Origin: Nostoc sp. PCC 7524
GTDB lineage: Bacteria > Cyanobacteriota > Cyanobacteriia > Cyanobacteriales > Nostocaceae
Direction of reading: 5' to 3'
Length of the DNA: 64,000 bases
Assembly (NCBI RefSeq): GCF_000316645.1
Contig: NC_019684.1
Location: forward strand, 3,377,501 to 3,441,500
A program made the position numbers and the translations under genes. Of the stretch, positions 28,244 through 37,282 are shown in pieces. The notes beneath the pieces are model-generated. The model saw only the letters and a list, made by a program, of their open reading frames with translations, searched no databases and was not told where the DNA came from. The first letter of the stretch is position 1; each line of letters opens with the position of its first letter.

Positions 28244-28559
28244 AATGATTAGGGATTAGGGATTGGGGATTGGGCATGGGACATAGGGAATGGGGCATAG
28301 GGTATCAACAGTCGTCAATTATCAGTTATCAAGTGGCTGATAACTGATAACTGATTTTAGTTTCCCCTGCTTTTTCCTAGTCCCTAGAGGATCGATTCAG
28401 TCATGAAAAACCTAACCCCCCAACCCCCTTCCCTAGTAGGGAAGGAGGAGAAAAACTCCCCTCTCCTTGCAGGGGAGGGGCTGGGGGAGGGGTTCTTCTA
28501 GGTATACTGAATTGGTGTTCTCGTCCCTAGTACCCAATATCTAATCTAAAAGCTCAACT
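28244..28559. repeat. heptad repeats and a 118-bp palindromic MITE
   Basis: Heptads of type GGGATTG/GGGCATA fill about 28246-28310, followed by an inverted TCAGTTATCA/TGATAACTGA stretch. A 118-bp unit spans 28395-28512: it starts ATTCAGT and ends ACTGAAT, and its interior is palindromic (AACCCCCCAACCCCC opposite GGGGGAGGGGTT). No gene is seen. This matches the size and structure of cyanobacterial MITEs. Confidence 0.65.
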
Positions 28560-29342
28560 TTAAAATTCAACAATCACTGGTGCGTGGTCACTTGGTTGGG
28601 GTAACTTTCTGGGGGAGATATCAATGGTGCAGCTGGTGGCTCGTTCGTAGAGAACTGGTGTGAGATAGTGATGATCAATTCGCCAACCCATATTGCGACG
28701 GAAGGCGGCGGTGCGGTAATCCCACCAACTAAAGTGTCCGCCTTCAGTGGTGAATTTGCGAAAGGCATCAGCAAAGCCTAATTCTAGAACATCTCGTAAA
28801 GCTTGACGCTCTGCTGCCGATGCCATGATGTGATTTTCGGCTTTGACTTGTTCGTGAATATCTCTGGCTTCTAGGGCAATATTAAAGTCCCCACATACGC
28901 AGATTGCAGGTTCTGCTTGTAGGAGTGTTTGCAAATACTTTCGTAGCACTGTCAGCCAGCGTAACTTATATTCATATTTCTCACTAGCGATCGCTGAACC
29001 ATTGGGAACATAGAGGTTCACAACCCGAATTCCATCCCATACACCCGTAATTACTCGTTTTTGCTCATTCCAGACTGGATCAATCTCTGGCAAAATCGGC
29101 GTGAATCCGTGACTCACATCCTCAAGTGGTTTGAGGCTAATTAAGGCTACGCCGTTATAAGCTTTTTGTCCTGAAATATAAAGGTGATAGCCTAATTCTT
29201 CTATGGGCGATCGTGGAAAATCAGCATCTATCACTTTGGTTTCTTGCAAACAGAGAACATCAACGGGATTTTCCTTTAACCAATCAATAACCTGTTCCAA
29301 ACGAGTCCGAATCGAGTTAACATTCCAAGTGGCTACTTTCAT
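28560..29342 (-). CDS. xth: exodeoxyribonuclease III / AP endonuclease
   Basis: The 260-residue enzyme cleaves abasic sites and degrades DNA ends in base excision repair. It begins MKVATWNVNSIRTRLEQVIDWL and has the motifs VLCLQETK (metal ligand Glu), NLYVPNG, CGDFNIA (Asp/Asn of the active site), and SDHAPVIVEF at the very C-terminus. The length is as expected. The gene stands alone between repeats and a pseudogene. Confidence 0.95.
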   Translation of the reverse strand: MKVATWNVNSIRTRLEQVIDWLKENPVDVLCLQETKVIDADFPRSPIEELGYHLYISGQKAYNGVALISLKPLEDVSHGFTPILPEIDPVWNEQKRVITGVWDGIRVVNLYVPNGSAIASEKYEYKLRWLTVLRKYLQTLLQAEPAICVCGDFNIALEARDIHEQVKAENHIMASAAERQALRDVLELGFADAFRKFTTEGGHFSWWDYRTAAFRRNMGWRIDHHYLTPVLYERATSCTIDISPRKLPQPSDHAPVIVEF

Positions 29343-29801
29343 TAGTTGCTTAACAGTCTATAAATGAATAATCAATTTTCAATTTAGATTTTTTTAGAAT
29401 TATTTAATATTTACCATTTTTCTTTATTTTTTACCATTTCCTCTAAATCAGCAATGGAAAAAATTGATCCCATACTAGATTTTTAGTATTTTAAACTACA
29501 AAATCTATTTTTTTGTCAGCTATACTACAAAATGTTTGACTTACTTATGACTCTCCAGGCAGATTTAACTAGAAAAGGTTAGCCCTATATTAAAAAGAGT
29601 GGCACAGTGGCTAAACTAATGTTTTCTTATATATCTGTCATACTCATAATTTTTGAGGTAGGATTAACTTAGATGACGCTTTTAGATGTTAGTTAGGTTA
29701 ATTTAAATTTCAAAAAAGTAAGTAATAATTTTTCTCCTCATAAAATGAGGATGTAAATATTAATTTTGGGGAGAATCTGATCGCCGAAAGCAAAATAATT
29801 T
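29343..29801. other. 459-bp AT-rich spacer
   Basis: No gene or strong structure seen. It lies between xth and a glycosyltransferase remnant and contains many stop codons in all frames. Confidence 0.5.
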
Positions 29802-30220
29802 ATAAAAATTGCTCAAGTTGCCCTGAAGGAGTTCCACCTCCTAGTTACGGAGGGACTGAACTGGTAGAGAGTGACTTGACTAATGAATTATTGCGTCGCT
29901 GGTCATGCGTTAAAGTTGTTTGCCTCTGGTAGTTCTCAAAAACTTGGCTGATTTAGCAGCAGTTTATCTGCGTGCATTACGCTTAAATAAACTTTTCAAG
30001 AGTATGCTGTGGAAGAGATGCTAGAACTTAGCCGAGTGTACTAACAACAGGTGTAATTCGATATTATCCATTGGCAAAGTTATGAGGAAATGTTAGAAAC
30101 GATTCCTACTACTTTGGAATTAAATCACCGCAGTTGTAGAGAATATGTAGAAAACAAATTTAGCGTTACCTAAAAAGTTGACGAATATAAAACGATTGAT
30201 GCACAAATTAGCAAAAGCCG
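29802..30220 (+). pseudogene. decayed family 4 glycosyltransferase
   Basis: Pieces of a family 4 (group 1) glycosyltransferase are readable only by switching frames. The first piece is KIAQVA at about 29805. VPPPSYGGTELVESDLTNEL follows, then, one frame over, GHALKLFASGSSQK, then EYAVEEMLELSRVY. A C-terminal piece (TIPTTLELNHRSCREYVEN) follows near 30090-30160, so about 250 internal residues are missing. The initiator ATG is ATA, and in-frame stops are present. This looks like a gene long inactivated by an internal deletion and several indels. Coordinates are approximate. Confidence 0.75.
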
Positions 30221-30320
30221 CTTCAATCTAAATAGTTATATCCATCAGCTAAAATTCCAATTTTAAACAACAAAATTTTTTAACTTTTTTCAACAACAAT
30301 TTTTTGAGGAGAACATTGGT

Positions 30321-30506
30321 ATGAATATGCGAGCCAACAATTGCCCTTGTTGTGGCGGTTCTCTTCTCCGCCATGTCCGTCACGGGGAACTATATTGGTT
30401 TTGTCTGTCTTGCCGACAAGAAGTCCCATTATTAAATGTTAATCGTTTGCCGAATGTGGATACCCGCAATACAGGTGTAGTTTCCCAATCAGCTGTCAAC
30501 ACTTAG
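30321..30506 (+). CDS. small zinc-ribbon protein, 61 aa
   Basis: ATG 30321 follows TTGAGGAGAAC, a good ribosome binding site. The peptide has CPCC (residues 8-11) and CLSC (28-31) pairs separated by a basic and aromatic loop (RHVRHGELYWF), a zinc-ribbon signature. The C-terminal half has no motif. Role unknown; such proteins often bind nucleic acid or another protein. A 12-bp hairpin lies just downstream. Confidence 0.75.
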   Translation: MNMRANNCPCCGGSLLRHVRHGELYWFCLSCRQEVPLLNVNRLPNVDTRNTGVVSQSAVNT

Positions 30507-30522
30507 ATAAGCATAAATTTTG

Positions 30523-30550
30523 GCTCTACCTGATAAAATCAGGTGGAGCT
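30523..30550 (+). terminator. hairpin between the zinc-ribbon and dehydrogenase genes
   Basis: GCTCTACCTGAT pairs with ATCAGGTGGAGC (one G-T pair) around AAA. It ends 20 bases before the dehydrogenase start, so it may also sit in that leader. Confidence 0.45.
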
Positions 30551-30570
30551 GAATTTATAGGTCTATAGCT

Positions 30571-31593
30571 GTGTTAGCAGCATTATTATATGGTCAGGAA
30601 GATTTACGCCTAGAACAAGTGGCTGACCCTTCTCCAGAGGCTGGGGAAGTAGTGATTCAAGTAGGAGTAGCTACAACTTGTGGCACAGATTTAAAAGTTT
30701 GGCGGCGTGGTGGTCATGCCAAAATGTTGAAACCGCCAACTCTATTTGGCCATGAAGCCGCAGGAGAGATTATAGCAGTAGGTGCGGGTGTGACGGGTTG
30801 GCAAGTAGGCGATCGCATCGTCGCCAATAACTCCGCTCCCTGCATGAAATGCTTTTTTTGTCAACGTGAAGAATATTCTCTTTGTCCCCATTTAACCTGG
30901 AATAACGGCACATTTGCCGAATATTTAAAAATTCCTGCTCCTATTGTGCAGCATAATATGTTGCGCGTTCCCGATGAATTGGCGTTGGAATTAGCAGCGA
31001 TAACAGAACCCTTAGCTTGTGTGCTGCATGGAGTTGCTCGTTCTAACGTTAAACCTCAAGATAGAGTTGTAGTTTTGGGGGATGGCGCGATTGGGTTGAT
31101 GTTTGTTGCAGCTTTAGCAGAAAATACTGAGGTGTTGCTGTGGGGAGGTAACGACAGCAGACTAGAAATTGGGGAAAAACTCGGTGCGGCTAAGACATTT
31201 AACTATCATCAAACATCAGATATTCCGGGTGTAGTGAAAGAACTTACCGACGGTTGGGGAGCAGATGTGGTGATTGAAGCGACAGGAGTACCTAGCGTTT
31301 GGGAAACTGCGATCGCCTGCGCCCGTCCTGGTGCTACTGTGAATTTATTCGGTGGTTGTCCTAGAGATACGACAATTACAGTCAATACAGAACAATTACA
31401 TTACAGCGAACTCACCTTAAAAGGTGTTTTTCACAACACACCTAAATATGTTAGGGCTGCGCTGGCATTAATTGGTAGTCGTAAAATACCTTTTGAATTA
31501 TTGATTAGTGAACAGCGACAATTAAAAGAATTAGAACAAGTTTTTCACGATATGAAAGCACGCAAAGTTATTAAAGTGGGTATTACACCTTAA
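30571..31593 (+). CDS. zinc-dependent alcohol dehydrogenase (MDR family)
   Basis: The 340-residue enzyme has the catalytic zinc ligands (Cys37, His61 in FGHEAAG), the structural zinc Cys set (Cys91, 94, 97, 105 in CMKCFFCQREEYSLC), and the NAD(P)-binding VVLGDGAIGL motif (about 167-176). It is closest to the L-threonine/sorbitol-type dehydrogenases; the substrate cannot be fixed. Start GTG 30571 gives the usual N-terminus. The gene converges with the HEAT-repeat gene, whose stop is only 6 bp away. Confidence 0.88.
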   Translation: MLAALLYGQEDLRLEQVADPSPEAGEVVIQVGVATTCGTDLKVWRRGGHAKMLKPPTLFGHEAAGEIIAVGAGVTGWQVGDRIVANNSAPCMKCFFCQREEYSLCPHLTWNNGTFAEYLKIPAPIVQHNMLRVPDELALELAAITEPLACVLHGVARSNVKPQDRVVVLGDGAIGLMFVAALAENTEVLLWGGNDSRLEIGEKLGAAKTFNYHQTSDIPGVVKELTDGWGADVVIEATGVPSVWETAIACARPGATVNLFGGCPRDTTITVNTEQLHYSELTLKGVFHNTPKYVRAALALIGSRKIPFELLISEQRQLKELEQVFHDMKARKVIKVGITP

Positions 31594-31599
31594 TTGGGA

Positions 31600-33156
31600 T
31601 TAATTTGGTTTCGACTTGATTAGCTCCTGTAAAGTCATGTTCAGTGCCTCTATTTCTTGTTGTGAGAAAAGATTTTTTTGATTTCGCAATGTTTTTAAAG
31701 TTGTCTCAAAATGAGATATTACTATTTCGGCATCAGATTTAGATAAAGTATTTATTAGCTGTGCAGAGCTATAAAACAATTTTGAACCAGCAGTATTACG
31801 TACTTCAACATCTGTATCTTGAAGAGCAGATATGAGTTCTAAAAAAACAGTTTTTGGTTCAACACCAATTTTTGTTCCATAAAACTCACCAAAACTGGAG
31901 AAAACTATTCCACGTTGAATATTTAAATTTGGCCATTGTTCTTGGATAGCCGAATTTAGTGTTGGCAGAGGTAAATTAGTTTTTGCATTAATTATTGCCG
32001 ATCCAATATATCCCAAAATACTAATAGCATTTGGTCGTACCTTTGGTACAGGAGATTTGAGAGCCGCTTGAAGTTCTTTGCCAAAAGTTTGATATTCTTC
32101 TTGTACTAAAGCATAAATAGCGTTAAGGCGTACTTGCTCATCCGAATCATTTAGTGCAGTAAAAATAATCTCTGATAACAAATCAGTAGGTTTTATTTCT
32201 ATATTCGCTAAGGCAAAAGTAGCATTAGCACGTAAGCTTGGATCTGGATGTCGGAGAGTCGCTCTGAGTTCAGGGAAAAGCGCAGAGGTTTCTGCACCTA
32301 TTAAACCCAAAGTTATAGCTGCATGACGACGCACATCAGGATCTGGATCTTTCAGAGCATCTCTCAGGTATGGTAGTGTTTGTTTGTGCTTTATATCTAT
32401 GAATGCTAAAGCATCAATAACCAGAATACGTATATTCTTATTTGGGTCTTGAAGGGCTTTAATCAGCACTGGTACAGCATTCATCTTAACCAAAGCTAAA
32501 GCAGCAAGGGTACGTACATCCGGTTCTGTGTCTTGGAGAGCAAAAGTGAGTTCTGGCACAGCTAATAACGTTTGATTGTCAACAAATGACTCCAAAGATA
32601 GGGCTGCGAAAATACGCACATCTCTATCCTGGTCTTTCAGAGCTATAGCAAGGTGAGGTGCAATAGTTTGTTTTTTGGACACGGGCGTAGATAAAGGCAT
32701 CTGACTCAATGCAAAAGCAGCACTGCGGCGTACTTCTACTTCTGAGTCTTTGAGCGCAACAATCAGACTAGGTACAGCAGCAGAGGCATCATCAGCAGAG
32801 GCTTCAGTGTAAATTCTACCCAAAGCGTTGCTAACTCCACTACGTACTCGCTTATCTGGGTCTTTTAATGCTTTGATCAAAGTAGGAATTGCCTCTTGAC
32901 CAATTGCCGCTAACTTTACCAGGATTTTTTCCCGGTCTTCTCTGTTGTCAGTTTTCAACTGTTCAATTAGAGGTGTAACTTTTGTGCTGTTAGTATTAAC
33001 TTGTGCTAGTGGTGATGTTGATTCTGTGTCGGAGGAGACTGAAACCAACGAAAGTTTACTCTGAATAGGGGTTTGTCCCGCTACAGACATCACTTGAGTT
33101 AACAACGACAGCACTAATGTAACCGTAGCAACAACTGTTGAGCCTAAATACTTCAT
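31600..33156 (-). CDS. secreted HEAT-repeat protein
   Basis: The 518-residue protein has a signal-peptide-like N-terminus (about 1-28) and then many HEAT-type repeats (about 60-400), each near 31-37 residues with the pattern ALKDPDxxVRxxAxxALGxI (for example ALKDPDKRVRSGVSNALGRI). It resembles PBS-lyase HEAT proteins, but export suggests a scaffold or inhibitor in the periplasm. Repeats are less regular at the C-terminus. It is a probable monocistronic gene converging with the dehydrogenase gene. Confidence 0.85.
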   Translation of the reverse strand: MKYLGSTVVATVTLVLSLLTQVMSVAGQTPIQSKLSLVSVSSDTESTSPLAQVNTNSTKVTPLIEQLKTDNREDREKILVKLAAIGQEAIPTLIKALKDPDKRVRSGVSNALGRIYTEASADDASAAVPSLIVALKDSEVEVRRSAAFALSQMPLSTPVSKKQTIAPHLAIALKDQDRDVRIFAALSLESFVDNQTLLAVPELTFALQDTEPDVRTLAALALVKMNAVPVLIKALQDPNKNIRILVIDALAFIDIKHKQTLPYLRDALKDPDPDVRRHAAITLGLIGAETSALFPELRATLRHPDPSLRANATFALANIEIKPTDLLSEIIFTALNDSDEQVRLNAIYALVQEEYQTFGKELQAALKSPVPKVRPNAISILGYIGSAIINAKTNLPLPTLNSAIQEQWPNLNIQRGIVFSSFGEFYGTKIGVEPKTVFLELISALQDTDVEVRNTAGSKLFYSSAQLINTLSKSDAEIVISHFETTLKTLRNQKNLFSQQEIEALNMTLQELIKSKPN

Positions 33157-33290
33157 AGATTTCTCTGTAATGTTTCATTGAACCAAGAATCCCCTGCCTT
33201 TTCAAGCAAGTGAGCGAAAGCGAAACCTGGTTAGGTAAGGGGAGTGTCAATGACATTCTCTCCCGCTAAATGCCAGTAGTGTAGCGGTAA

Positions 33291-33437
33291 ATTTTCAAGC
33301 CTCAAGCTGAAGAACCGTATTATCATCGTGCCAATTCCGACTATAATCTTGGTAATTATCAAGCCGCAGTGGTAGATTATACGGAAGTAATTAGACAAAA
33401 TACAGCTAAGTCTGGTTTCAGTCGATTTAAGCGGTAA
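33291..33437 (+). pseudogene. TPR-repeat protein fragment
   Basis: An open stretch reads EEPYYHRANSDYNLGNYQAA followed by VVDYTEVIRQN, one TPR repeat (YNLGNYQAAVxDYTExI pattern), and ends in TAA. There is no start codon in frame and no upstream TPRs. It is a remnant of a longer TPR gene. Confidence 0.6.
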
Positions 33438-33645
33438 TTGTGGCAGTGTTATGATAGATGGAAGATATCAACAAATATTAGAGCAAGTTAGAGTTGAATT
33501 GTTAGAAATAAACTCTTAACTAATGTGATTTATTTTGCTGTGTGAAGGCATGAATTATTCATCGATTTGCCATCACACACAACTATATAATTAGGTACTG
33601 AACACTGCGTTATTACGGACTTTGAAATCACACAATATCTCAAAT

Positions 33646-33710
33646 GTAGGGTGCGTCAGCACGATAAAACCTAAATACACGAAGAAATCATTCATACTGA
33701 CGCACCCTAC
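33646..33710. repeat. 65-bp MITE-like repeat, copy 2
   Basis: Ends are identical to copy 1 at 11798-11862 (14-bp terminal inverted repeats GTAGGGTGCGTCAG); the 37-bp core differs at about nine positions but keeps the same length and general sequence. Two copies in one window fit a multi-copy mobile family. Confidence 0.8.
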
Positions 33711-33840
33711 TGAACCGTCAATTTTAGATCATGTATTGTTTGATGTGAGTTTATAGTCAATGCAATAATTTTGCTGAAAAACGGGAAGACTATGATTACT
33801 CCCTTATAGGGTAATTTCTCTGTAATTCCCGTATAGGAAA

Positions 33841-34452
33841 ATGCTAAAAAAATCTCAGCTTAACTTGTTGGTTTGTGCCTGTACTCTGGTTTCTGGGCTA
33901 GGTGTGGGAATGCTATTGGATACCAAAGCCAATGCTTTACCAGGACAAAGTACAGAGGAAGTTGGTACTTGGATGAAAGCCCATCCCACACTACGCCCTA
34001 GTCGTGGAGAGAAACTATATGTGCAGAAAAGTGATACAGCAGCCCAGCGATTTACTTTTCAGGCTTCCGTTTTACCTCCTGGTAGAGTAGCATTCACCAA
34101 AGATAGAAGTAGAATCCGCTATGAGCGTCTAGCGATGTATGATGCCATTAACGGCATGAGTTTTCAGCGTTTGCAAGAGTCTTTAAGAGTAATTTACGGT
34201 TTAGATATTTATCAAGACTTTAAAAACGCCCAAACTGTATATGAGTATCCTAACCAGAGTGCAATTAACTCAGCGCGGTTTGCCAAAACTCCCATTAGAG
34301 AAGCTTTAAAAGGAGAATTACGAATAGGCGATCGCTACGCCTATTGGGTAGAAATTGCCCAACCACGCAACGGTAAAGCTTTCACCGGACAAATGACGGT
34401 TTTACTCAAAAGCGACTTAGATAAATTAGAAGCAGAACTGCGAAATCGTTAA
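33841..34452 (+). CDS. secreted protein of unknown function, 203 aa
   Basis: A signal-peptide-like N-terminus (about 1-32, MLKKSQLNLLVCACTLVSGL) is followed by an all-soluble body with no Cys. The text TWMKAHPTLRPSRGEKLYVQKSDT and GDRYAYWVEIAQPRNGKAF suggest a beta-rich exported domain found in cyanobacteria, but I know no name. An AT-rich promoter region precedes it. Confidence 0.7.
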   Translation: MLKKSQLNLLVCACTLVSGLGVGMLLDTKANALPGQSTEEVGTWMKAHPTLRPSRGEKLYVQKSDTAAQRFTFQASVLPPGRVAFTKDRSRIRYERLAMYDAINGMSFQRLQESLRVIYGLDIYQDFKNAQTVYEYPNQSAINSARFAKTPIREALKGELRIGDRYAYWVEIAQPRNGKAFTGQMTVLLKSDLDKLEAELRNR

Positions 34453-34488
34453 TTCAGATATGGCAGTTTTAATTGTTTTGAAAACTAC

Positions 34489-34520
34489 AACCCCAATTTT
34501 TGAAAAAAAGTCGGGGTTTT
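34489..34520 (+). terminator. hairpin after the secreted-protein gene
   Basis: AACCCC (34489-34494) pairs with GGGGTT (34513-34518) and T residues continue after it. The stem is short, so it is a modest candidate. Confidence 0.4.
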
Positions 34521-34634
34521 GTGATGAAATTCTTGAATATTGCACTTGCTAATAATCACATACTCACTTCTATTGTCTAAAATCAGCAATTAGTGTATGA
34601 ATTGACGTTGTTTGCTCAGTAGGACTCATTTCCA

Positions 34635-34970
34635 TTGGTTTTAATTATCCGTGAAGCTGCTACCCCTCAAGAGATAGAGGAAATGCTGAAAACCTGGGAT
34701 GTATTTATTAAAATAGCAGTAGATATAGAACGTCAAATTCTAGCAGGTGGTGGCGTTCGCCATTACGAATGTGAACAAGAATTGCTTAAAGACGGTAGCA
34801 AACAACGATATATTTGGGGTGCTGATTGGTCTCCTTACACTCAAGAGATCGTATTTGAGTCAATTATTAACATTCGCCCCAGTCAAAACAATCGTAGTAT
34901 GATCATCCAATCTCCACAAATTCGAGAACAAGTTAGTCAAATTACCCAGCAATTGCTAGGAGGACTGTAA
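34635..34970 (+). CDS. DUF5674 family protein
   Basis: The 111-residue protein has the DUF5674 pattern: VDIERQILAGGGVRHYECEQ, LLKDGSKQRYIWGADWSP, then EIVFESIINIRPSQNNRSM. The only start that fits is TTG 34635, because no ATG lies upstream in frame. The domain is small and of unknown function; its conserved Glu, His and Cys residues suggest metal binding. The stop overlaps the ATG of the next gene by one base (TAATG at 34968-34972), so the two are translationally coupled and probably work together. Confidence 0.75.
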   Translation: MVLIIREAATPQEIEEMLKTWDVFIKIAVDIERQILAGGGVRHYECEQELLKDGSKQRYIWGADWSPYTQEIVFESIINIRPSQNNRSMIIQSPQIREQVSQITQQLLGGL

Positions 34971-35332
34971 TGCCTAACTGGAGTGCAATTGAAGCTAGTT
35001 TTGTCAACCAAACCCATGCACAACAGTTGGGAGAATTAGCAGCTTGTTTAGCACGTCTCAATTCCTGGTTAGAAAAGAGTGCTAATCGTGAATTAGTTCC
35101 GCTTTTAATTGAAGAAAGTTTGGTGTATTTATCTTTGATAAAACAAAAAAACGAAATAAATAATTTTGAATTAAATGAACTTCAAGACTTGCTACAGGCT
35201 TGGAAACAAGAGTGGATAAATATTTGGGACAAACCAACAGAAACAGCACGTATTGCGGTAACTGCATCTAATTGGTCACAGTTAATATTAGATATGTCTG
35301 GATTGTTGACATCTGAATCCATGAGTGCTTAA
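34970..35332 (+). CDS. hypothetical helical protein, coupled to DUF5674
   Basis: The 120-residue protein starts at ATG 34970, overlapping the stop of the DUF5674 gene. It is predicted helical (HAQQLGELAACLARLNSWLE, LQDLLQAWKQEWINIWD) with no Cys-rich or catalytic motif. It could be an antitoxin-like or scaffold partner. I cannot name a family. Confidence 0.65.
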   Translation: MPNWSAIEASFVNQTHAQQLGELAACLARLNSWLEKSANRELVPLLIEESLVYLSLIKQKNEINNFELNELQDLLQAWKQEWINIWDKPTETARIAVTASNWSQLILDMSGLLTSESMSA

Positions 35333-35333
35333 T

Positions 35334-35693
35334 TTAAAAACTTCCAGGTGGAGGAGTTTGCCAAACACCAGAAAAGATACTTTCCACAGCTAAAGAAATT
35401 CTCACTAAATCTTCCTTAAGTAATGGTGGCCAATCAACACCAACTCTACGTCCAGCAATAAATAACTGTTGCGTTTTCACACTTAATTGATAAAGAGCAA
35501 AAGTTAATTCTCTATCTAGACTGGGAGATTCTTTTAAGGCTTCAAACACAACTTTTAAAGCTAACAAAATTGAGGTAATTTGACCAGGAACGGGTGGTTT
35601 ACCCTGTTTCATTCGCATCAACAGAGCATCTGGGTTTTCCTCAGTTGCGATTGTTTGACCTACTAGGAGTTTGCGAGCTGTTTCGTAATTCAT
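35334..35693 (-). CDS. conserved cyanobacterial protein of unknown function, 119 aa
   Basis: The sequence begins MNYETARKLLVGQTIATEEN and includes QGKPPVPGQITSILLALKVV, which I recall from a small cyanobacterial family sometimes labelled as dethiobiotin synthetase in older annotations. The label is doubtful because no P-loop is present. The stop lies one base from the stop of the gene facing it. Confidence 0.65.
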   Translation of the reverse strand: MNYETARKLLVGQTIATEENPDALLMRMKQGKPPVPGQITSILLALKVVFEALKESPSLDRELTFALYQLSVKTQQLFIAGRRVGVDWPPLLKEDLVRISLAVESIFSGVWQTPPPGSF

Positions 35694-35770
35694 CTATCCA
35701 GCGTAGTGTGGTTTTTTACAATCCCGTCAGTCTAGGTTAAATATATCTTTAGATGTTGTGTGTAACATTA

Positions 35771-37282
35771 TTATTGTGCCTGAATTTGTCTAACTACTGT
35801 CAAGGCGGAATAACTTACCCCGGCTGTACCTTCGCCTGGATGGGTGGAGTCACCGACTAACCATAAACCCTGAATGGGTGTACGATTAGCAAAACCAAAG
35901 GGGCCAAAGGTGGGGATTCTTTGACCGATACCGCCAACTATACCGCGATCGCGCCCAGTATAGTAAGCAAAAGTTCGGGGTGTGGCGGCTTCTTGATAAA
36001 CTATGGTTTCCGGTTTGAGATAAAAGTATTGGGCTAGTTTAGCGATCGCATCTTGGGTATACTGCTGTTTTAATGCGGGGTAATCTTCAGTACGCCACCA
36101 CTGTTCAGCATCTACAAAGGAGGAAGCAATAATTGTGGCTTTCCCTGCTGGTGCGCGTCCATCACCCCCATGACTTACCGACACAAATAAAGAATTATTC
36201 TCCCCAATGACTCCATCTGCATCATACATAAACTGTAAATGCGGCGGACAATCGTAAGGAATCGCGCTAGCATCTACACCCAAATACACCACAAACGCAC
36301 CGGATGCTGGGGGTAGCTTTTCTACACGTTGTTTATAGCCAATGGGGGCCTTTTCTCCCAATAGTTGCACTAAGTTCTGTACAGTGACATTAGCAACTAC
36401 ATGATCTGCGGCTTCCGTCCAGACTTCGCCTGTTTTTTGATTTCTAATCACCACAGCCGTAGCTTTGCCTTTTTCAACTTTGATTTGTTCGACAGTGTGG
36501 CGCATTAATAATTTACCACCGTCTCTTTCTAAGGCTGAGACTAGGCGATCGCTCAATACCTGCATACTACCTTGGAGGTGAAATAATCCTTGGGGTAGTT
36601 GGGACACACTCAAGGCTGTAGCGGCGTAAAGTAAAGCTGTTTCTTCCGCGTTGACTTGAGAATATAGCTTGAGTTGTAAATCTAAAAATGTCCTGAGTCG
36701 CCTGTCATTTCCTAAACCAAATAACCTTAAAGCATCACCTACAGTTAAAAAAGTAAAAGGTGCAGTAATAAAGGTACTCGGACGCACTGCTTGAATTAAC
36801 TGCCCTAAATCCCATAAATTACGGGGTGGCAACACAGGATCACGTCCCTGGAACTCCCAACTAGCGTTAAATAAAGTCGCCATCAGTTGCCAAAATGGTT
36901 CGCTACCAGGAAACTGTCTTTGTCGTTCTTCCCGCCATTTCTCAGGATCACGCCAAACATTAATCGGTGTGCTTTCCCCAGGTAAATAGACTGCACAAGC
37001 AGGATCACAAGGGGTAGCCTCTGGTAAATCTATTTCTAGTTCCGCAAATATCCGATGATGAATACCCCCTGGTTCTAACCCTGCAACTTGGGTTGCACCG
37101 ACATCAAACGTAAATCCTTGGCGTTTAAATGTGGAAGCACATCCGCCTGGGACAATGGCTTGGTCGAGAATTAACACGCTGTAACCACTATGGGCTAACA
37201 ATGCACCAGCCGTCAGTCCGCCAATTCCAGCACCGATGACGATTACACGGGGTTTTTGTAGGTTAACAATAATATTAGACAT
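35771..37282 (-). CDS. crtD: carotenoid C-3',4' desaturase (CrtD-like)
   Basis: The 503-residue FAD/NAD(P)-binding oxidoreductase begins with the dinucleotide-binding VIVIGAGIGGLTAGALLAHSG motif (about 13-33) and the carotenoid-desaturase body (FDVGATQVAGLEPGGIHHR, LQGSMQVLSDRLVSALERDGG) with the C-terminal GDSTHPGEGTAGVSYSAL motif. It resembles CrtD, used in myxoxanthophyll synthesis, more than the CrtH isomerase. The precise step is inferred. The gene is alone on this strand. Confidence 0.78.
   Translation of the reverse strand: MSNIIVNLQKPRVIVIGAGIGGLTAGALLAHSGYSVLILDQAIVPGGCASTFKRQGFTFDVGATQVAGLEPGGIHHRIFAELEIDLPEATPCDPACAVYLPGESTPINVWRDPEKWREERQRQFPGSEPFWQLMATLFNASWEFQGRDPVLPPRNLWDLGQLIQAVRPSTFITAPFTFLTVGDALRLFGLGNDRRLRTFLDLQLKLYSQVNAEETALLYAATALSVSQLPQGLFHLQGSMQVLSDRLVSALERDGGKLLMRHTVEQIKVEKGKATAVVIRNQKTGEVWTEAADHVVANVTVQNLVQLLGEKAPIGYKQRVEKLPPASGAFVVYLGVDASAIPYDCPPHLQFMYDADGVIGENNSLFVSVSHGGDGRAPAGKATIIASSFVDAEQWWRTEDYPALKQQYTQDAIAKLAQYFYLKPETIVYQEAATPRTFAYYTGRDRGIVGGIGQRIPTFGPFGFANRTPIQGLWLVGDSTHPGEGTAGVSYSALTVVRQIQAQ

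Larger units (their letters stand above)
33157..33840. other. 684-bp spacer with a TPR remnant and MITE copy 2
   Basis: The spacer holds a TPR-like gene fragment (33291-33437) and the 65-bp repeat (33646-33710). No complete gene is seen. The last 130 bases should hold the promoter of the next gene. Confidence 0.6.
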
